This document shows positions 25,628 to 35,200 of a DNA stretch of 56,138 bases, piece after piece (within the stretch, counting starts at the first letter, position 1; every line of letters starts with the position of its first letter). Source of the DNA: Vicinamibacteria bacterium (GTDB lineage Bacteria > Acidobacteriota > Vicinamibacteria > Fen-336); NCBI GenBank assembly GCA_023701125.1, contig JAMPXO010000021.1:1-56138 (forward strand), in the 5' to 3' direction. The notes beneath the pieces were generated by a model. It had not been told where the DNA came from, searched no databases, and worked only from the letters and a program-made list of their open reading frames with translations. Position numbers and translations under genes: made by a program.

Positions 25628-26704
25628 CTACGAACCACCGTCTGGCCCGACCAGGCTGCCGGCGTCGTTCCCGATCAAGCTGCCGCCGTCCATGCCGATC
25701 AGGCTGCCGCCGTCCATCCCGATCAAGCTGCCGCCGTCGTTGCCGACGAGGGTCGAGCCGTCGTCGCTGATGAGTGAGCCGCCGTCCATGCCGATCAGGC
25801 TGCCGCCGTCCATGCCGATCAGGCTGCCGGCGTCGTTCCCGATCAGGCTGCCGGCGTCGTTCCCGATCAGGCTGCCGCCGTCCATCCCGATCAGATTCCC
25901 GCTCGCGGCGACCACGCCGGCGCCCGGCGGAAAGAGGGCCCCGCCGTCCAGGCCGGCGCCACCCGCCGGGTCGAGCGGGGCCGCGCCCAGGCCCGACCCG
26001 AGGCCCCCGGCCTGGAAACCCCCGAAGGCGGCTCCCGCGGTCGAGGCGCTGGCGAAGGTCGCGGCGCCTGCCTCGGCCCCCAGGCCCAGCGGTTCGAGCA
26101 CGCCGTCCTGCACGCCACGGTCGAACCCGTCGCCGGCGACCGACAGGTTGGACACGAGTTCGGCGTAGCGCTGCATGTGTCCGGTCAGGCCGGGCAGGAG
26201 CTGCTCCGACTGCGACTGCACCGCGTCCATGGCGAGGGTGACCGACTTGAACGCCGCGTCCATCGACTCGTCGAGCCGCGCCCGCATCTCCCGCGCCTCG
26301 TCGTCGGCCGCGTCCGCCGACGACTGCAGCGGCTCGAGGCCCTGGGCCCGGACCTCCGCGTGGCTGGACACCAGTTCCTGCACGGCCTGCTCCACGGCCG
26401 CCGGTTCGTCGGAGCCCACCTGCGTGACGAGAGCCGCGACCTCGTCGGGGGCCCCCGCTTCCGCGGCCGCGGAGAGCGCCTGAATCGCGGCGGACAGCTG
26501 CCCCCCGCCCGTCTCGAGGGCGGACCGCAGCTTCGGCGCGGCTGCAGCCAGCTCCGGCGCGCGCGCGTCGAAGCGCTCGCGCGAGGACGCCATCTCCGCC
26601 GCCGCCGATCGCGCGTCGGCGGCCATCTGCCCGAGCCGCTCGCGGCTCTGGGCGATGACCTGGTTGAAGCGCTCGAGTTCCTGGATGCCTTCTGCTGCCG
26701 ACAT
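25628..26704 (-). CDS. Coiled-coil protein with C-terminal octapeptide repeats, operon member 2
   Basis: Protein of 358 residues. Residues 1-195 are helical (LERFNQVIAQSRERLGQMAA; LSAAIQALSAAAEAGAPDE; EMRARLDESMDAAFKSVTLA). Residues about 200-269 are a Gly/Ala/Phe-rich flexible linker. Residues 270-358 are eleven copies of an octapeptide with consensus SLIG(M/N)D(G/A)G. The regular Leu-Ile, Asp and Gly-Gly-Ser spacing suggests a beta-solenoid or stacked turns, perhaps Ca2+-binding, though it is not the nonapeptide RTX repeat. No signal peptide is present. AGGAG lies 8 nt upstream of the ATG. Within the operon it is the only member with a beta-type domain and may be the capping or adhesive subunit. 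Confidence 0.85.
   Translation of the reverse strand: MSAAEGIQELERFNQVIAQSRERLGQMAADARSAAAEMASSRERFDARAPELAAAAPKLRSALETGGGQLSAAIQALSAAAEAGAPDEVAALVTQVGSDEPAAVEQAVQELVSSHAEVRAQGLEPLQSSADAADDEAREMRARLDESMDAAFKSVTLAMDAVQSQSEQLLPGLTGHMQRYAELVSNLSVAGDGFDRGVQDGVLEPLGLGAEAGAATFASASTAGAAFGGFQAGGLGSGLGAAPLDPAGGAGLDGGALFPPGAGVVAASGNLIGMDGGSLIGNDAGSLIGNDAGSLIGMDGGSLIGMDGGSLISDDGSTLVGNDGGSLIGMDGGSLIGMDGGSLIGNDAGSLVGPDGGS
25631..25897. repeat. 24-bp in-frame tandem repeats encoding octapeptides
   Basis: Eleven 24-bp units plus one codon fill the 3' end of the member-2 gene. On the plus strand the unit reads like CCGATCAGGCTGCCGCCGTC plus four bases, varying at a few positions. Units encoding MDGG and NDAG alternate in blocks, indicating recent duplications. 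Repeat number may vary between strains. Confidence 0.9.
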
Positions 26705-26728
26705 GGGTTCGCTCCTGACCGGCGCCGT

Positions 26729-27616
26729 CTACGCCAGCGCCTGGGCCGCCTGGGCGACCTGCTCGACGTGCTCGACGAAGCCGCGGATGCCGTTGGCGTG
26801 GTCGAGGACGCGAGTGCGACTCTCGGCCAGGTCGTTCACCGTCCGTTCCGCTTCCTGGCCGAGCTCTTCGAGTGCCCCTTCGAGTTGGGGCAGGAGCGCC
26901 TGCAGCCGCTCCACGGCTTCCTCTCCGTACTTCCGTCCGATCTCCTGCGCCGTCTCGTCGATCAGCGCCGGCACCTGTGCGCGCAGCTCGTCCACCTGCT
27001 CGCGGGCCTGGCTCACGGCGCTGTCGGCGACTTCGCCGGCCCTTTCGGCGAGGTCGAGGATCGCGGCTTCGAAGCGTTCCGCCTGCTCGATGATTTCGCC
27101 CAGCCGTGCGTTCACGTCGTCGCGCAGGCGCTGGACCTGGCCCCGGAAGTCATCCACGGCCGACTCGAGGCTGCGCATCTGCCCGCCGGCGGCCTCCTCG
27201 AGTTCGCGCATCGCCGCGACCGCCTCGTCGACGGCTGCCACGATCGGGTCGGGGTCGTCGTCGAAGTCCTCGGCCAGCCGCTGCTGTTCGGCGCGGCTGG
27301 TCTCGAGCAGCCCTTCCATGCGCGCGAACAGGCCCTGCAGCTCGGTGTGGGAGGCTTCGACCTCGGCCTGCAGCGCGTCGAGCCGAGACCTGGCCTCGGC
27401 GGCCTGGTCGTGCACGTCGTCCTCGAGCTGCCCGAGGCCTTCGGCAAGCGCCGCGAGGCCGGCCTGCGCCGCGGCGCCCTCGGCGCCCGCCCGGGCGGCG
27501 ACGCCCTGGGCATGGCCGAAGATCGCCGCCACCGCCGCCAGCGCCGCATCGGCCTGTTCGCTCAGGCCGAGGACCTCCGTCGTCGCCTGCCCCAGCAAGT
27601 CGGTGAGTTCGGCCAT
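26729..27616 (-). CDS. Coiled-coil protein, operon member 1
   Basis: Protein of 295 residues from the ATG at 27616, with GGGGGAGG just upstream; an extra five codons upstream are unlikely. Acidic, Ala/Glu-rich and helical throughout: GLSEQADAALAAVAAIFGHA, AEARSRLDALQAEVEASHTE, ELQGLFARMEGLLETSRAEQ and, near the end, EEAVERLQALLPQLEGALEE. A small non-helical break (DFDDDPDPIV) divides it at about 115-125. It has no signal peptide, membrane span or catalytic motif. It is the promoter-proximal gene of the five-gene operon, 24 bp ahead of member 2, with 138 bp between its start and the gltX terminator. The partner proteins share composition rather than obvious sequence identity. Function unknown. 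Confidence 0.85.
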   Translation of the reverse strand: MAELTDLLGQATTEVLGLSEQADAALAAVAAIFGHAQGVAARAGAEGAAAQAGLAALAEGLGQLEDDVHDQAAEARSRLDALQAEVEASHTELQGLFARMEGLLETSRAEQQRLAEDFDDDPDPIVAAVDEAVAAMRELEEAAGGQMRSLESAVDDFRGQVQRLRDDVNARLGEIIEQAERFEAAILDLAERAGEVADSAVSQAREQVDELRAQVPALIDETAQEIGRKYGEEAVERLQALLPQLEGALEELGQEAERTVNDLAESRTRVLDHANGIRGFVEHVEQVAQAAQALA

Positions 27617-27754
27617 GTTCCTCCCCCGCACGAGTCACGGGGCCCGCCGGACGGGGAGACAGCCAGGCCTGCACCTGCGTCTGCCTGTTCGTTCCGGAGA
27701 AGAGCCCTTGACCCAAGACGCGCGGTCCGGGAGGAAAAGGGGCAGGCCGCTGCG

Positions 27755-27781
27755 AAAAAAGGCGCCGCGGCCGGGGCGTCG
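27755..27781 (-). terminator. Intrinsic terminator of gltX
   Basis: On the minus strand, starting 7 nt after the gltX stop, the sequence can pair CGCC with GGCG around a CCGG-containing loop. It runs into CC followed by six Ts (27760-27755). The long T-run is rare in this GC-rich window and supports termination before the coiled-coil operon. Confidence 0.55.
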
Positions 27782-27787
27782 TCCTGC

Positions 27788-29266
27788 CTAGAGGGTCGCG
27801 GCGGCGCTCCGCATGCGGGCGCAGACGCGCTGCCGGCCGACCAGCTCGAGCAGCTCGAACAGGGAGGGGCCGACCGACTGGCCGCTGACCGCGGTGCGCG
27901 CCGCGTTGATCAGCACGCCGGCCTTGACCCCCAGCTCGTCGGAGTACGCCCGCAGCAGCGGCTCCAGCGCCGCGTGGGTGAACTCGGGCTCCGCCTCGAA
28001 GCGCGCTGCCAGCGCGGGCAGCCACTCCTTGAGGCGCGGCTCCTTGCCGAGGTTCTTCTCGCGCGCCGCTGCGTCGGTCTCGAAGTCGTCCGCGAAGTAG
28101 GCGCGACCCGGGCCGGCGAAGTCGGAGAGCGTGACGAAGCGGGTCCGCAGCAGCGCCAGCGCGCGCAGGAACCAGTCGTGTCTCGCGCCGCCCGCGGCGT
28201 AGGCGTCGTCCCACAGCCCCGCGCCGCGCAGTACCGGCTCGACCCGCGGCGCCAGATCCTCGACCGCCATCCTGTTGAGGTGCTCCTGGTTCAGGTGGAG
28301 CGCCTTCTTGTCGGTCCACATCCGCGGATCGGACTCGGAGAAGTTGATGATCGCGTTCGAGCGGCTGATGCCCTCGAGCGTGAAGGCCGCGGTCAGCTCC
28401 TCGGTCGTGTAGATCTCCTTGTCGCCGCCCGCCGACCAGCCGAGCAGGGCCAGGAAGTTGCGGAACGCCTCGGGCAGGAAGCCGCGGTCGCGGTAGGTCG
28501 TCACCGACACCACCTCGCCGTGCTTGCGCTTGGAGAGCTTGGTGCGGTCCGGCGCGTTGATCAGCGGCAGGTGGGCGAAGCGCGGCGGCTCGCTGCCGAT
28601 CGCGCGGTAGATCAGCAACTGCTTGTGGGTGTTCGACAGGTGGTCCTGGCCGCGGATCACGAACGTGATCCGCATCTCCACGTCGTCGCACACGACCACG
28701 TGGTTGTAGAGCGGGGTGCCGTCGGGGCGCAGCAGCGCAAAGTCCTCGATGTCCGCGTGCTTGCGCTCCTGGACCCCGTACACCGCGTCCTCGAAGCGGG
28801 TGCCGCCGCCGTCGAGGGGCACCTTGAAGCGGATCGCGAACGGTTCCCCGGCCGCGGCGCGGCGGTCCGACTCCGCGACCGACAGCGCGCGCGAGGCATC
28901 GTCGCGCAGCCACGGCCGCTTGTCCGCCTCGGCCTGCTTGCGCTGCGCCTCCAGCTCCGCGGAAGTCGCGAACGAGCGGTACGCCCAGCCCTTCTTCAGC
29001 AGCTCGTGGGCGACCGCCTTGTGACGTTCGATGCCCTCGCTCTGGAAGTACGGGCCCTCGTCCCACGAAAGCCCCAGCCACTCGAGCCCCTCGAGGATGC
29101 TCTTCGTGTTGGTGTCGTTCGAGCGCTCCTTGTCCGTGTCCTCGATGCGCAGGATGAAGGTGCCACCGTGCTTGCGGGCGTACAACCAGTTGAAGAGGGC
29201 GGTGCGGCCGCCGCCGACGTGGAGGTAGCCGGTGGGGCTGGGAGCGAAACGGACACGCAGGCTCAT
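27788..29266 (-). CDS. gltX: Glutamyl-tRNA synthetase
   Basis: Class I aminoacyl-tRNA synthetase of 492 residues, full length. The HIGH-type motif appears as PSPTGYLHVGGGRTALFNWL (about 9-28) and the KMSKS-type motif as TKLSKRKHG (about 240). Other family blocks include ILRIEDTDKERS (about 37), GEPFAIRFKVP and WLGLSWDEGP. It charges tRNA-Glu in the cytoplasm. In many bacteria lacking GlnRS a non-discriminating form also charges tRNA-Gln, which cannot be decided here. The gene starts at ATG (MSLRVRFAPSPTG), divergent by 85 bp from the S9 peptidase gene, and ends at a T-rich terminator ahead of the coiled-coil operon. Confidence 0.97.
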   Translation of the reverse strand: MSLRVRFAPSPTGYLHVGGGRTALFNWLYARKHGGTFILRIEDTDKERSNDTNTKSILEGLEWLGLSWDEGPYFQSEGIERHKAVAHELLKKGWAYRSFATSAELEAQRKQAEADKRPWLRDDASRALSVAESDRRAAAGEPFAIRFKVPLDGGGTRFEDAVYGVQERKHADIEDFALLRPDGTPLYNHVVVCDDVEMRITFVIRGQDHLSNTHKQLLIYRAIGSEPPRFAHLPLINAPDRTKLSKRKHGEVVSVTTYRDRGFLPEAFRNFLALLGWSAGGDKEIYTTEELTAAFTLEGISRSNAIINFSESDPRMWTDKKALHLNQEHLNRMAVEDLAPRVEPVLRGAGLWDDAYAAGGARHDWFLRALALLRTRFVTLSDFAGPGRAYFADDFETDAAAREKNLGKEPRLKEWLPALAARFEAEPEFTHAALEPLLRAYSDELGVKAGVLINAARTAVSGQSVGPSLFELLELVGRQRVCARMRSAAATL

Positions 29267-29351
29267 ACGTGGTCGATTGTACGGGTCCGCGCGCGCTACG
29301 ATGCGCGCGGCCGCCGCACGACCCCAGAATCACCCCCGCTCGAGGTCCCCG

Positions 29352-32237
29352 ATGCGCCTTCTCCGCCCGCTCTCCCTGCTCGCCGGCCTGCTGCTGGCGC
29401 TGCTCCCCGTTGCGGCGACAGCCGCGGACGGCCGCCGGCCGCTGAAGATCGAGGACGAGCTCGCGCTGCGCTCGGTCTCCGATCCGCAGTTGAGCCCCGA
29501 CGGCGCCTGGGTCGCCTACACGCTCGGCTGGAGCGAACGGGAAGGCGACCGCCACGACAGCGATCTCTACATGGTCCCCTTCGTCGGCGGCGAGCCGCTG
29601 CGGCTGACCGCGAGCGACAAGGCGGAGAGCCGGCCGCGTTGGAGCCCGGACGGCCGCTCGCTCGCCTTCCTCGCGGACCGCGATGGCAAGGGCGCGCAGG
29701 TGTGGCGGCTCGACCGCCGCGGCGGCGAGGCGACGAAGCTGACGGCGTTCGCGGGCGGCGTGTCCGACTTCGCCTGGAGCCCTGACGGCCAACGCCTCGC
29801 GCTGGTGGTCACGGACCCCGACCCGGAGCCGGCCGCGAAGCCGGGCGACGATGCGACGCCGAAGCCGATCGTCGTCCGCCGCCGCCAGATGAAGCGCGAC
29901 GGCCTTGGCTACCTGACCGAGCGCCGCGACCGCCTGCACGTCTTCGACCTGCGCACGAAGACCTCGTTCCAGCTCACCGACGGCGCGTTCGACGACTCCG
30001 CTCCGGCCTGGAGCCCCGACGGCGGCCTTGTGGCGTTCGTGTCCAACCGCAGCGCCGACCCCGATGCCAACCAGAACAGCGACGTGTTCGTCGTCCGCGC
30101 GCTGCCCGGACAGACGCCGCGGCGCGTCGTCGACGGGCCAGGCACCGACAGCCAGCCCGCGTGGTCGCCGGACGGGAAGTGGATCGTGTACGTGGCGGGC
30201 GCCAGGGTCGAGGACCTCTGGTACGGCGCGACCCACGTGGCCCTCGCGCCCGCGGCCGGCGGCCCGGGACGGCCGCTGACCGCGGCACTCGACCGCAACG
30301 TGGTCGGGCCGCGTTTCACGGCCGACGGCGCGGCGGTGCTGTTCCTGGTCGAGGACGGCGGCAACCAGCACCTGGCCCAGGTCATGCTCGCCGACGGCAC
30401 GGTCAGCCGGCTCGTGGCCGGAGAGCGCGACGTGCAGGCGTTCGGGCTCGGGCCGAAGGGCACGCGGGTCGTGCTCGAGAGCCGCCCGCGTCAGCCGTTC
30501 GAGATCTCCGCGGTCGAAGCGGGCGGTGCGTTGCGGCGGCTGACGCGGGCCAACGACGACTGGCTGGCCGGCATCGCGCTCGCCGACGTGGAGCGCTTCC
30601 AGGCGACGTCGAAGGACGGCACGAAGATCGACGGCTTCCTGGTGCGGCCGCCGTTCGCGAAGCCGGGCGAGAAGCTGCCGACGATCCTGCGCATCCACGG
30701 CGGCCCGGCGATGCAGTTCTCGACCGCGTTCGAGATGGAGTGGCAGATGCTGGCCGCCCAGGGCTACGCCGTGGTCGCCGCCAACCCGCGCGGCTCGACC
30801 GGCTACGGCACCGCCTTCAGCCGCGCGATCTGGGCCAACTGGGGCCGGGTCGACTTCGAGGACGTGATGGCCGCCGTCGACCACGTGGTGGCGATGGGCG
30901 TCGCCGACCCCGAGCGGCTGGGTGTCGGCGGCTGGAGCTACGGCGGCATCCTCACCAACTACGTGATCACCCAGACGACCCGCTTCAAGGCCGCGATCTC
31001 GGGCGCGTCCGAGGTCAACTACACCGCCAACTACGGCACCGACCACTACCAGTACGAGTGGGAGACGGAGCTCGGCCTGCCGTGGAAGAACCCCGAGCTG
31101 TACCTGAAGCTGTCGCCCTTCTTCCACGTCGAGCAGGTGAAGACGCCGACCCTGATCCTGTGCGGCCAGGAGGACTGGAACGTGCCGCTGCTCAACTCCG
31201 AGCAGCTCTACCAGGCCCTGCGCCGGCTGGGGGTGGCGACCGAGCTGATCGTCTACCCCGGCGAGGACCACGGCATCGACCGGCCCTCGTTCGTGCAGGA
31301 CCGCTGGCAGCGCTACCTCGCCTGGTACGACCGCTACCTGCGGCCCGAGACAGCAGCAACGACCACGGAAGACACGAAGAAGCCTGCGCCCCTCGCGACC
31401 TCGCTGCTGGGCCGGCCGCTGTTCGCGCGCGAGCTGCCCGAGGAGGTGGCGACCGCCCTGCAGGCGAAGCTCGATGCGGCTACGCAGGACTTCGTGCGCG
31501 ACCCGGACGTCGCGGACCACGTGATCTGGCTGGCACGGCGGCTCGGCTACCTCGGCCGCTACGCCGAGGCGATCGCGGTGCTCGACCGCGGTGTCAAGCG
31601 CTTCCCGCGCGACCATCGGATGTACCGCCACCGCGGCCACCGCCTGCTCACGCTGCGGCAACTGGACGCAGCACGGGCCGACTTCACGAAGGCCTCGGCG
31701 CTGATCGCCGGCGTGCCCGACGCGATCGAGCCGGACGGCGCGCCCAACGCCGCCGGCATCCCGGTCTCGACCACCCATTTCAACGTCTGGTACCACCGCG
31801 GGGTGGTCGAGTACGTGAAGGGCGACTTCGCGGCGGCGGTCACGAGCTGGCAGCAGTGCCTGAAGTTCTCGCAAGGCAGCAACGACCGGCTGACCGCGAC
31901 CAGCGACTGGCTGTACCTGGCGTTGCGCCGGCTCGGCCGCGACGCGGAAGCGGCGGCGCTGCTCGCGCCGTTCACGGCCGAAACGCGGGTGATCGAAAAC
32001 GACGTGTACCTGCAGCGGCTGCTCGTCTACAAGGGCGTGAAGCCGGTCGAGGAGCTGCTCGCCGGCTCGACGGACACGACGGAGGCGGCCACCCGGCTCT
32101 ACGGCGCGGGCGCGTGGCTGCTGCTGGCGGGACGCGAGGAAGAAGCGCGCGCGGCGTTCGAGCGCGTGGTGTCGCTGCCGGACTGGGCCCCGTTTGCGGT
32201 GATCGCCGCCGAGGCCGAGCTGGCACGGGTGAAGTAG
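29352..32237 (+). CDS. S9 family serine peptidase fused to a TPR-like domain
   Basis: Exported protein of 961 residues with a signal peptide (MRLLRPLSLLAGLLLALLPV..., about 1-27). A PD40/WD40-like propeller with repeated 'WSPDG' blades occupies about 35-410. The alpha/beta hydrolase is at about 420-690: nucleophile S529 in GGWSYGG, D608 (CGQEDWNVPL) and H640 (GEDHGID). These identify a prolyl-oligopeptidase-family (S9C-like) exopeptidase acting on short peptides in the periplasm or outside the cell. After a Thr/Lys/Pro linker (about 668-685) there are about 275 residues of TPR-like repeats (GRYAEAIAVLDRGVKRFPRD; FNVWYHRGVVEYVKGDFAAA). These are not part of the usual family length and look like a fused second protein. 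The tricorn homolog follows 20 bp later, so both act in peptide breakdown. Confidence 0.93.
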   Translation: MRLLRPLSLLAGLLLALLPVAATAADGRRPLKIEDELALRSVSDPQLSPDGAWVAYTLGWSEREGDRHDSDLYMVPFVGGEPLRLTASDKAESRPRWSPDGRSLAFLADRDGKGAQVWRLDRRGGEATKLTAFAGGVSDFAWSPDGQRLALVVTDPDPEPAAKPGDDATPKPIVVRRRQMKRDGLGYLTERRDRLHVFDLRTKTSFQLTDGAFDDSAPAWSPDGGLVAFVSNRSADPDANQNSDVFVVRALPGQTPRRVVDGPGTDSQPAWSPDGKWIVYVAGARVEDLWYGATHVALAPAAGGPGRPLTAALDRNVVGPRFTADGAAVLFLVEDGGNQHLAQVMLADGTVSRLVAGERDVQAFGLGPKGTRVVLESRPRQPFEISAVEAGGALRRLTRANDDWLAGIALADVERFQATSKDGTKIDGFLVRPPFAKPGEKLPTILRIHGGPAMQFSTAFEMEWQMLAAQGYAVVAANPRGSTGYGTAFSRAIWANWGRVDFEDVMAAVDHVVAMGVADPERLGVGGWSYGGILTNYVITQTTRFKAAISGASEVNYTANYGTDHYQYEWETELGLPWKNPELYLKLSPFFHVEQVKTPTLILCGQEDWNVPLLNSEQLYQALRRLGVATELIVYPGEDHGIDRPSFVQDRWQRYLAWYDRYLRPETAATTTEDTKKPAPLATSLLGRPLFARELPEEVATALQAKLDAATQDFVRDPDVADHVIWLARRLGYLGRYAEAIAVLDRGVKRFPRDHRMYRHRGHRLLTLRQLDAARADFTKASALIAGVPDAIEPDGAPNAAGIPVSTTHFNVWYHRGVVEYVKGDFAAAVTSWQQCLKFSQGSNDRLTATSDWLYLALRRLGRDAEAAALLAPFTAETRVIENDVYLQRLLVYKGVKPVEELLAGSTDTTEAATRLYGAGAWLLLAGREEEARAAFERVVSLPDWAPFAVIAAEAELARVK

Positions 32238-32257
32238 TGGGGGAAGGAAGGACTGCG

Positions 32258-35200
32258 ATGTCTGTGAGCATTGACACGTTGATGCGGAGCCGCGCGGGCC
32301 TGGGCCTCGGCCTGGCCCTCGGCCTGGCCCTCGCCCTGCCGGCTGTGGCCGTGGACACGGCCGACACCCGGCTGCTCTCCGAGCCCGCGGTTTCCGCGGA
32401 GCGGATCGCGTTCGCCTACGCGAACGACCTGTGGACGGCGAAGCCCGACGGCAGCGGCGTGGCCCGGCTGACCTCGCACCCCGGGGTCGAGTCGGGGCCG
32501 CGCTTCTCTCCGGACGGCGCGTGGATCGCGTTCACCGGGCGTTACGAGGGCAACACCGACGTCTACGTGGTGAGCGCGGCAGGCGGCGTGCCGCGGCGCC
32601 TGACCTACCACCCGGGCAACGACACGGCGCTCGGCTTCACGCCCGACGGCAAGAGCGTGCTGTTCGCCTCGCCGCGCGAAGTGCACACGCTGCGGTACCA
32701 GCAGCTCTTCACGGTCCCGGTCGAGGGTGGCTTCCCCACCAAGCTGCCGATCCCCAACGCCTCCAAGGCCGCGATCTCGCCGGACGGCAAGACGATCGCG
32801 TACCTGCCGCTGTACGAGGCGTTCAACCAGTGGAAGAACTACCGCGGCGGCACCACCGCCCGCCTGCTGCTGTTCGACACGAAGACCTACGACGTCGTGC
32901 AGGTGCCGCAGCCCGAGGGCCGGTGCAACGACACCGACCCGATGTGGCTCGACGGCGCGCTCTGGTTCCGCTCGGACCGCGACGGCGAGTTCAACCTCTA
33001 TCGCTACGAGCCGGCGACGAAGGCGGTCACGCGGGTGACCCGCCACGAGGACTTCCCGGTGCTGACCGCGAGCGCCGGCGCCGGCTCGCTCGTCTACGAA
33101 CAGGCAGGCGCGCTGCACCGCCTCGACCCGAAGTCGGGCACGGCCAGCCGGCTGAAGGTCGGCGTCGCCACCGACCTCGTCGAGCACCGCCCGCGCTGGG
33201 CGAAGGGCGCGAAGTGGGTCCGCGGCGGCCACATCTCGCCGACCGGCGCCCGCGTCGCCCTCGAGTTCCGCGGCGAGATCGTCACCCTGCCGCGCGAGAA
33301 GGGCGACGAGCGCAACCTGACCCAGACCCCGGGCGTGCACGAGCAGTCGCCGTCGTGGTCGCCCGACGGGCGCGCGATCGCGTACTTCTCCGACCAGAGC
33401 GGCGAGTACCAGCTCGTGATCGCGCCGCAGGACGGCAAGGGCACGCGCCGCTCGCTGCCGCTCTCGGGCTCCGGCTTCTACTACGACATCCGGTGGTCGC
33501 CGGACGCGAAGAAGCTCAGCTACACCGACAACTCGCGCGCGATCTGGATGCTGGACGTGACGAGTGGCGTCTCGACGAAGATCTCCGCCGACAAGATCTA
33601 CGGGCCGAACGGTCTGGAGGCGCTCGACCACGCCTGGTCGCCCGACTCGCAGTGGCTGGCCTTCACCCGCAACAACGAGGTCTTCTTCAACCGCATCTTC
33701 CTGTACTCGCTGGCGACGAAGCAGGAGATCGCGGTCACCGACGGCCTGTCCGACGCGCGGCGGCCGGTCTGGGACGCCTCCGGCAAGTACCTGTTCTTCA
33801 AGGCCTCGACCGATGCCGGTCCGGTCGTCGACTGGTTCTCGCAGGCCAACGCCGACATGGAGATCAACGAGCAGCTCTACCTCGCCGTGCTGGCGAAGGG
33901 CGTGACCTCCCCGCTGGCGAAGGAGAGCGACGAGGAGAAGCCGAAGGAGGACAAGCCGGCCGAGACCGCGAAGTCGGCGACCGACAAGGCGAAGGCCGGC
34001 GACAAGCCCGCCGAGAAGAAGGACGAGCCGGTGAAGGTGACGGTCGACGAGGACGGCCTCGCGCTGCGCATCCTGGCGTTGCCCGCGAAGGCAGGTCGCT
34101 ACGGCGACCTGACGGCGGGGCCCGCCGGCCAGATCTTCTACCGCCGCGGTTCCTTCGAAGGCCGCGTCCCCGGCGGCGACGCCGCGCTGTTGCGCTACGA
34201 CCTCGGCAAGCGCAAGGAAGACACGCTGCTGGAGAAGGCCGACGGCTTCCAGCTCTCGGCCGACGGCAAGCGGGCTCTCGTCCGGGTCAAGGAGAGCTGG
34301 TCGCTGGTCGACATCGCCGACAAGCTGGACCTGGCCAAGTTCAAGCTCGACGTCGACAAGGTCCAGGTCCGGGTCGAGCCGCTCGCGGAGTGGACGCAGA
34401 TCTACGACGAGGCGTGGCGCGTCAACCGCGACTACTTCTACGACCCGGGCATGCACGGCGCCGACTGGAAGGCGCTGAAGACGAAGTACGCGGCGTTCCT
34501 GCCCCACCTCGCCACCCGCAACGACCTGCAGCGGGTGATGACCTGGCTGCACTCGGAGCTGGCCGTCGGCCACCACCGGCAGAGCCCCGGTGACACGCCG
34601 TGGGAGCTGGAGAACGTGCCCGGCGGCCTGCTCGGCGCCGACTACGCGGTCGAGAACGGCCGCTACCGCTTCAAGAAGGTGTTCGGCGGCCTCAACTGGA
34701 ACCCGGACCTGCGCGCGCCGCTGACCGAGCCCGGCGTCGACGTCAAGCAAGGCGAGTACCTGCTGGCCGTCGAAGGCCGCGACCTGAAGTTCCCCGACGA
34801 GATCTACGCCCGCTTCGAGCGCACCGCGGGCAAGTCGGTCGAGATCACGGTCGGCCCCAACCCCGACGGCACCGGCTCGCGCACGGTCAAGGTGGTCCCG
34901 ATCGACAACGAGGCCAACCTGCGCAACCGCGACTGGGTCGAGGGCAACCTGGCCAAGGTGACGGCGGCGACCAACGGCCGCGTGGCCTACGTCTACGTGC
35001 CCAACACGGCGGGCCCGGGTCACACCTACTTCAAGCGCTACTTCTTCCCGCAGTCGAACCGGGAGGCGCTGATCATCGACGAGCGCCACAACGGCGGCGG
35101 CCAGGTCGCCGACTACTACATCGACCTGATGCGGCGACCGCGGCTGTCGTACTGGGCGTTCCGCTACGGCGCCGACCTGAAGACGCCGATCGCCGGCATC

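Noticed and set aside
25631-25897. Possible CRISPR array or minisatellite
   Set aside because: The 24-bp units have no spacers and keep an open frame giving perfect octapeptides, so this is a coding tandem repeat.
27700-27720. TTGAC on the plus strand as a promoter
   Set aside because: No plus-strand gene lies downstream before gltX, which is on the minus strand, and no -10 is visible.
27150-31874. 1574-codon minus-strand frame across gltX and the S9 peptidase
   Set aside because: It runs through two well-supported genes on both strands and has no recognisable fold; it arises from the lack of stops in GC-rich sequence.
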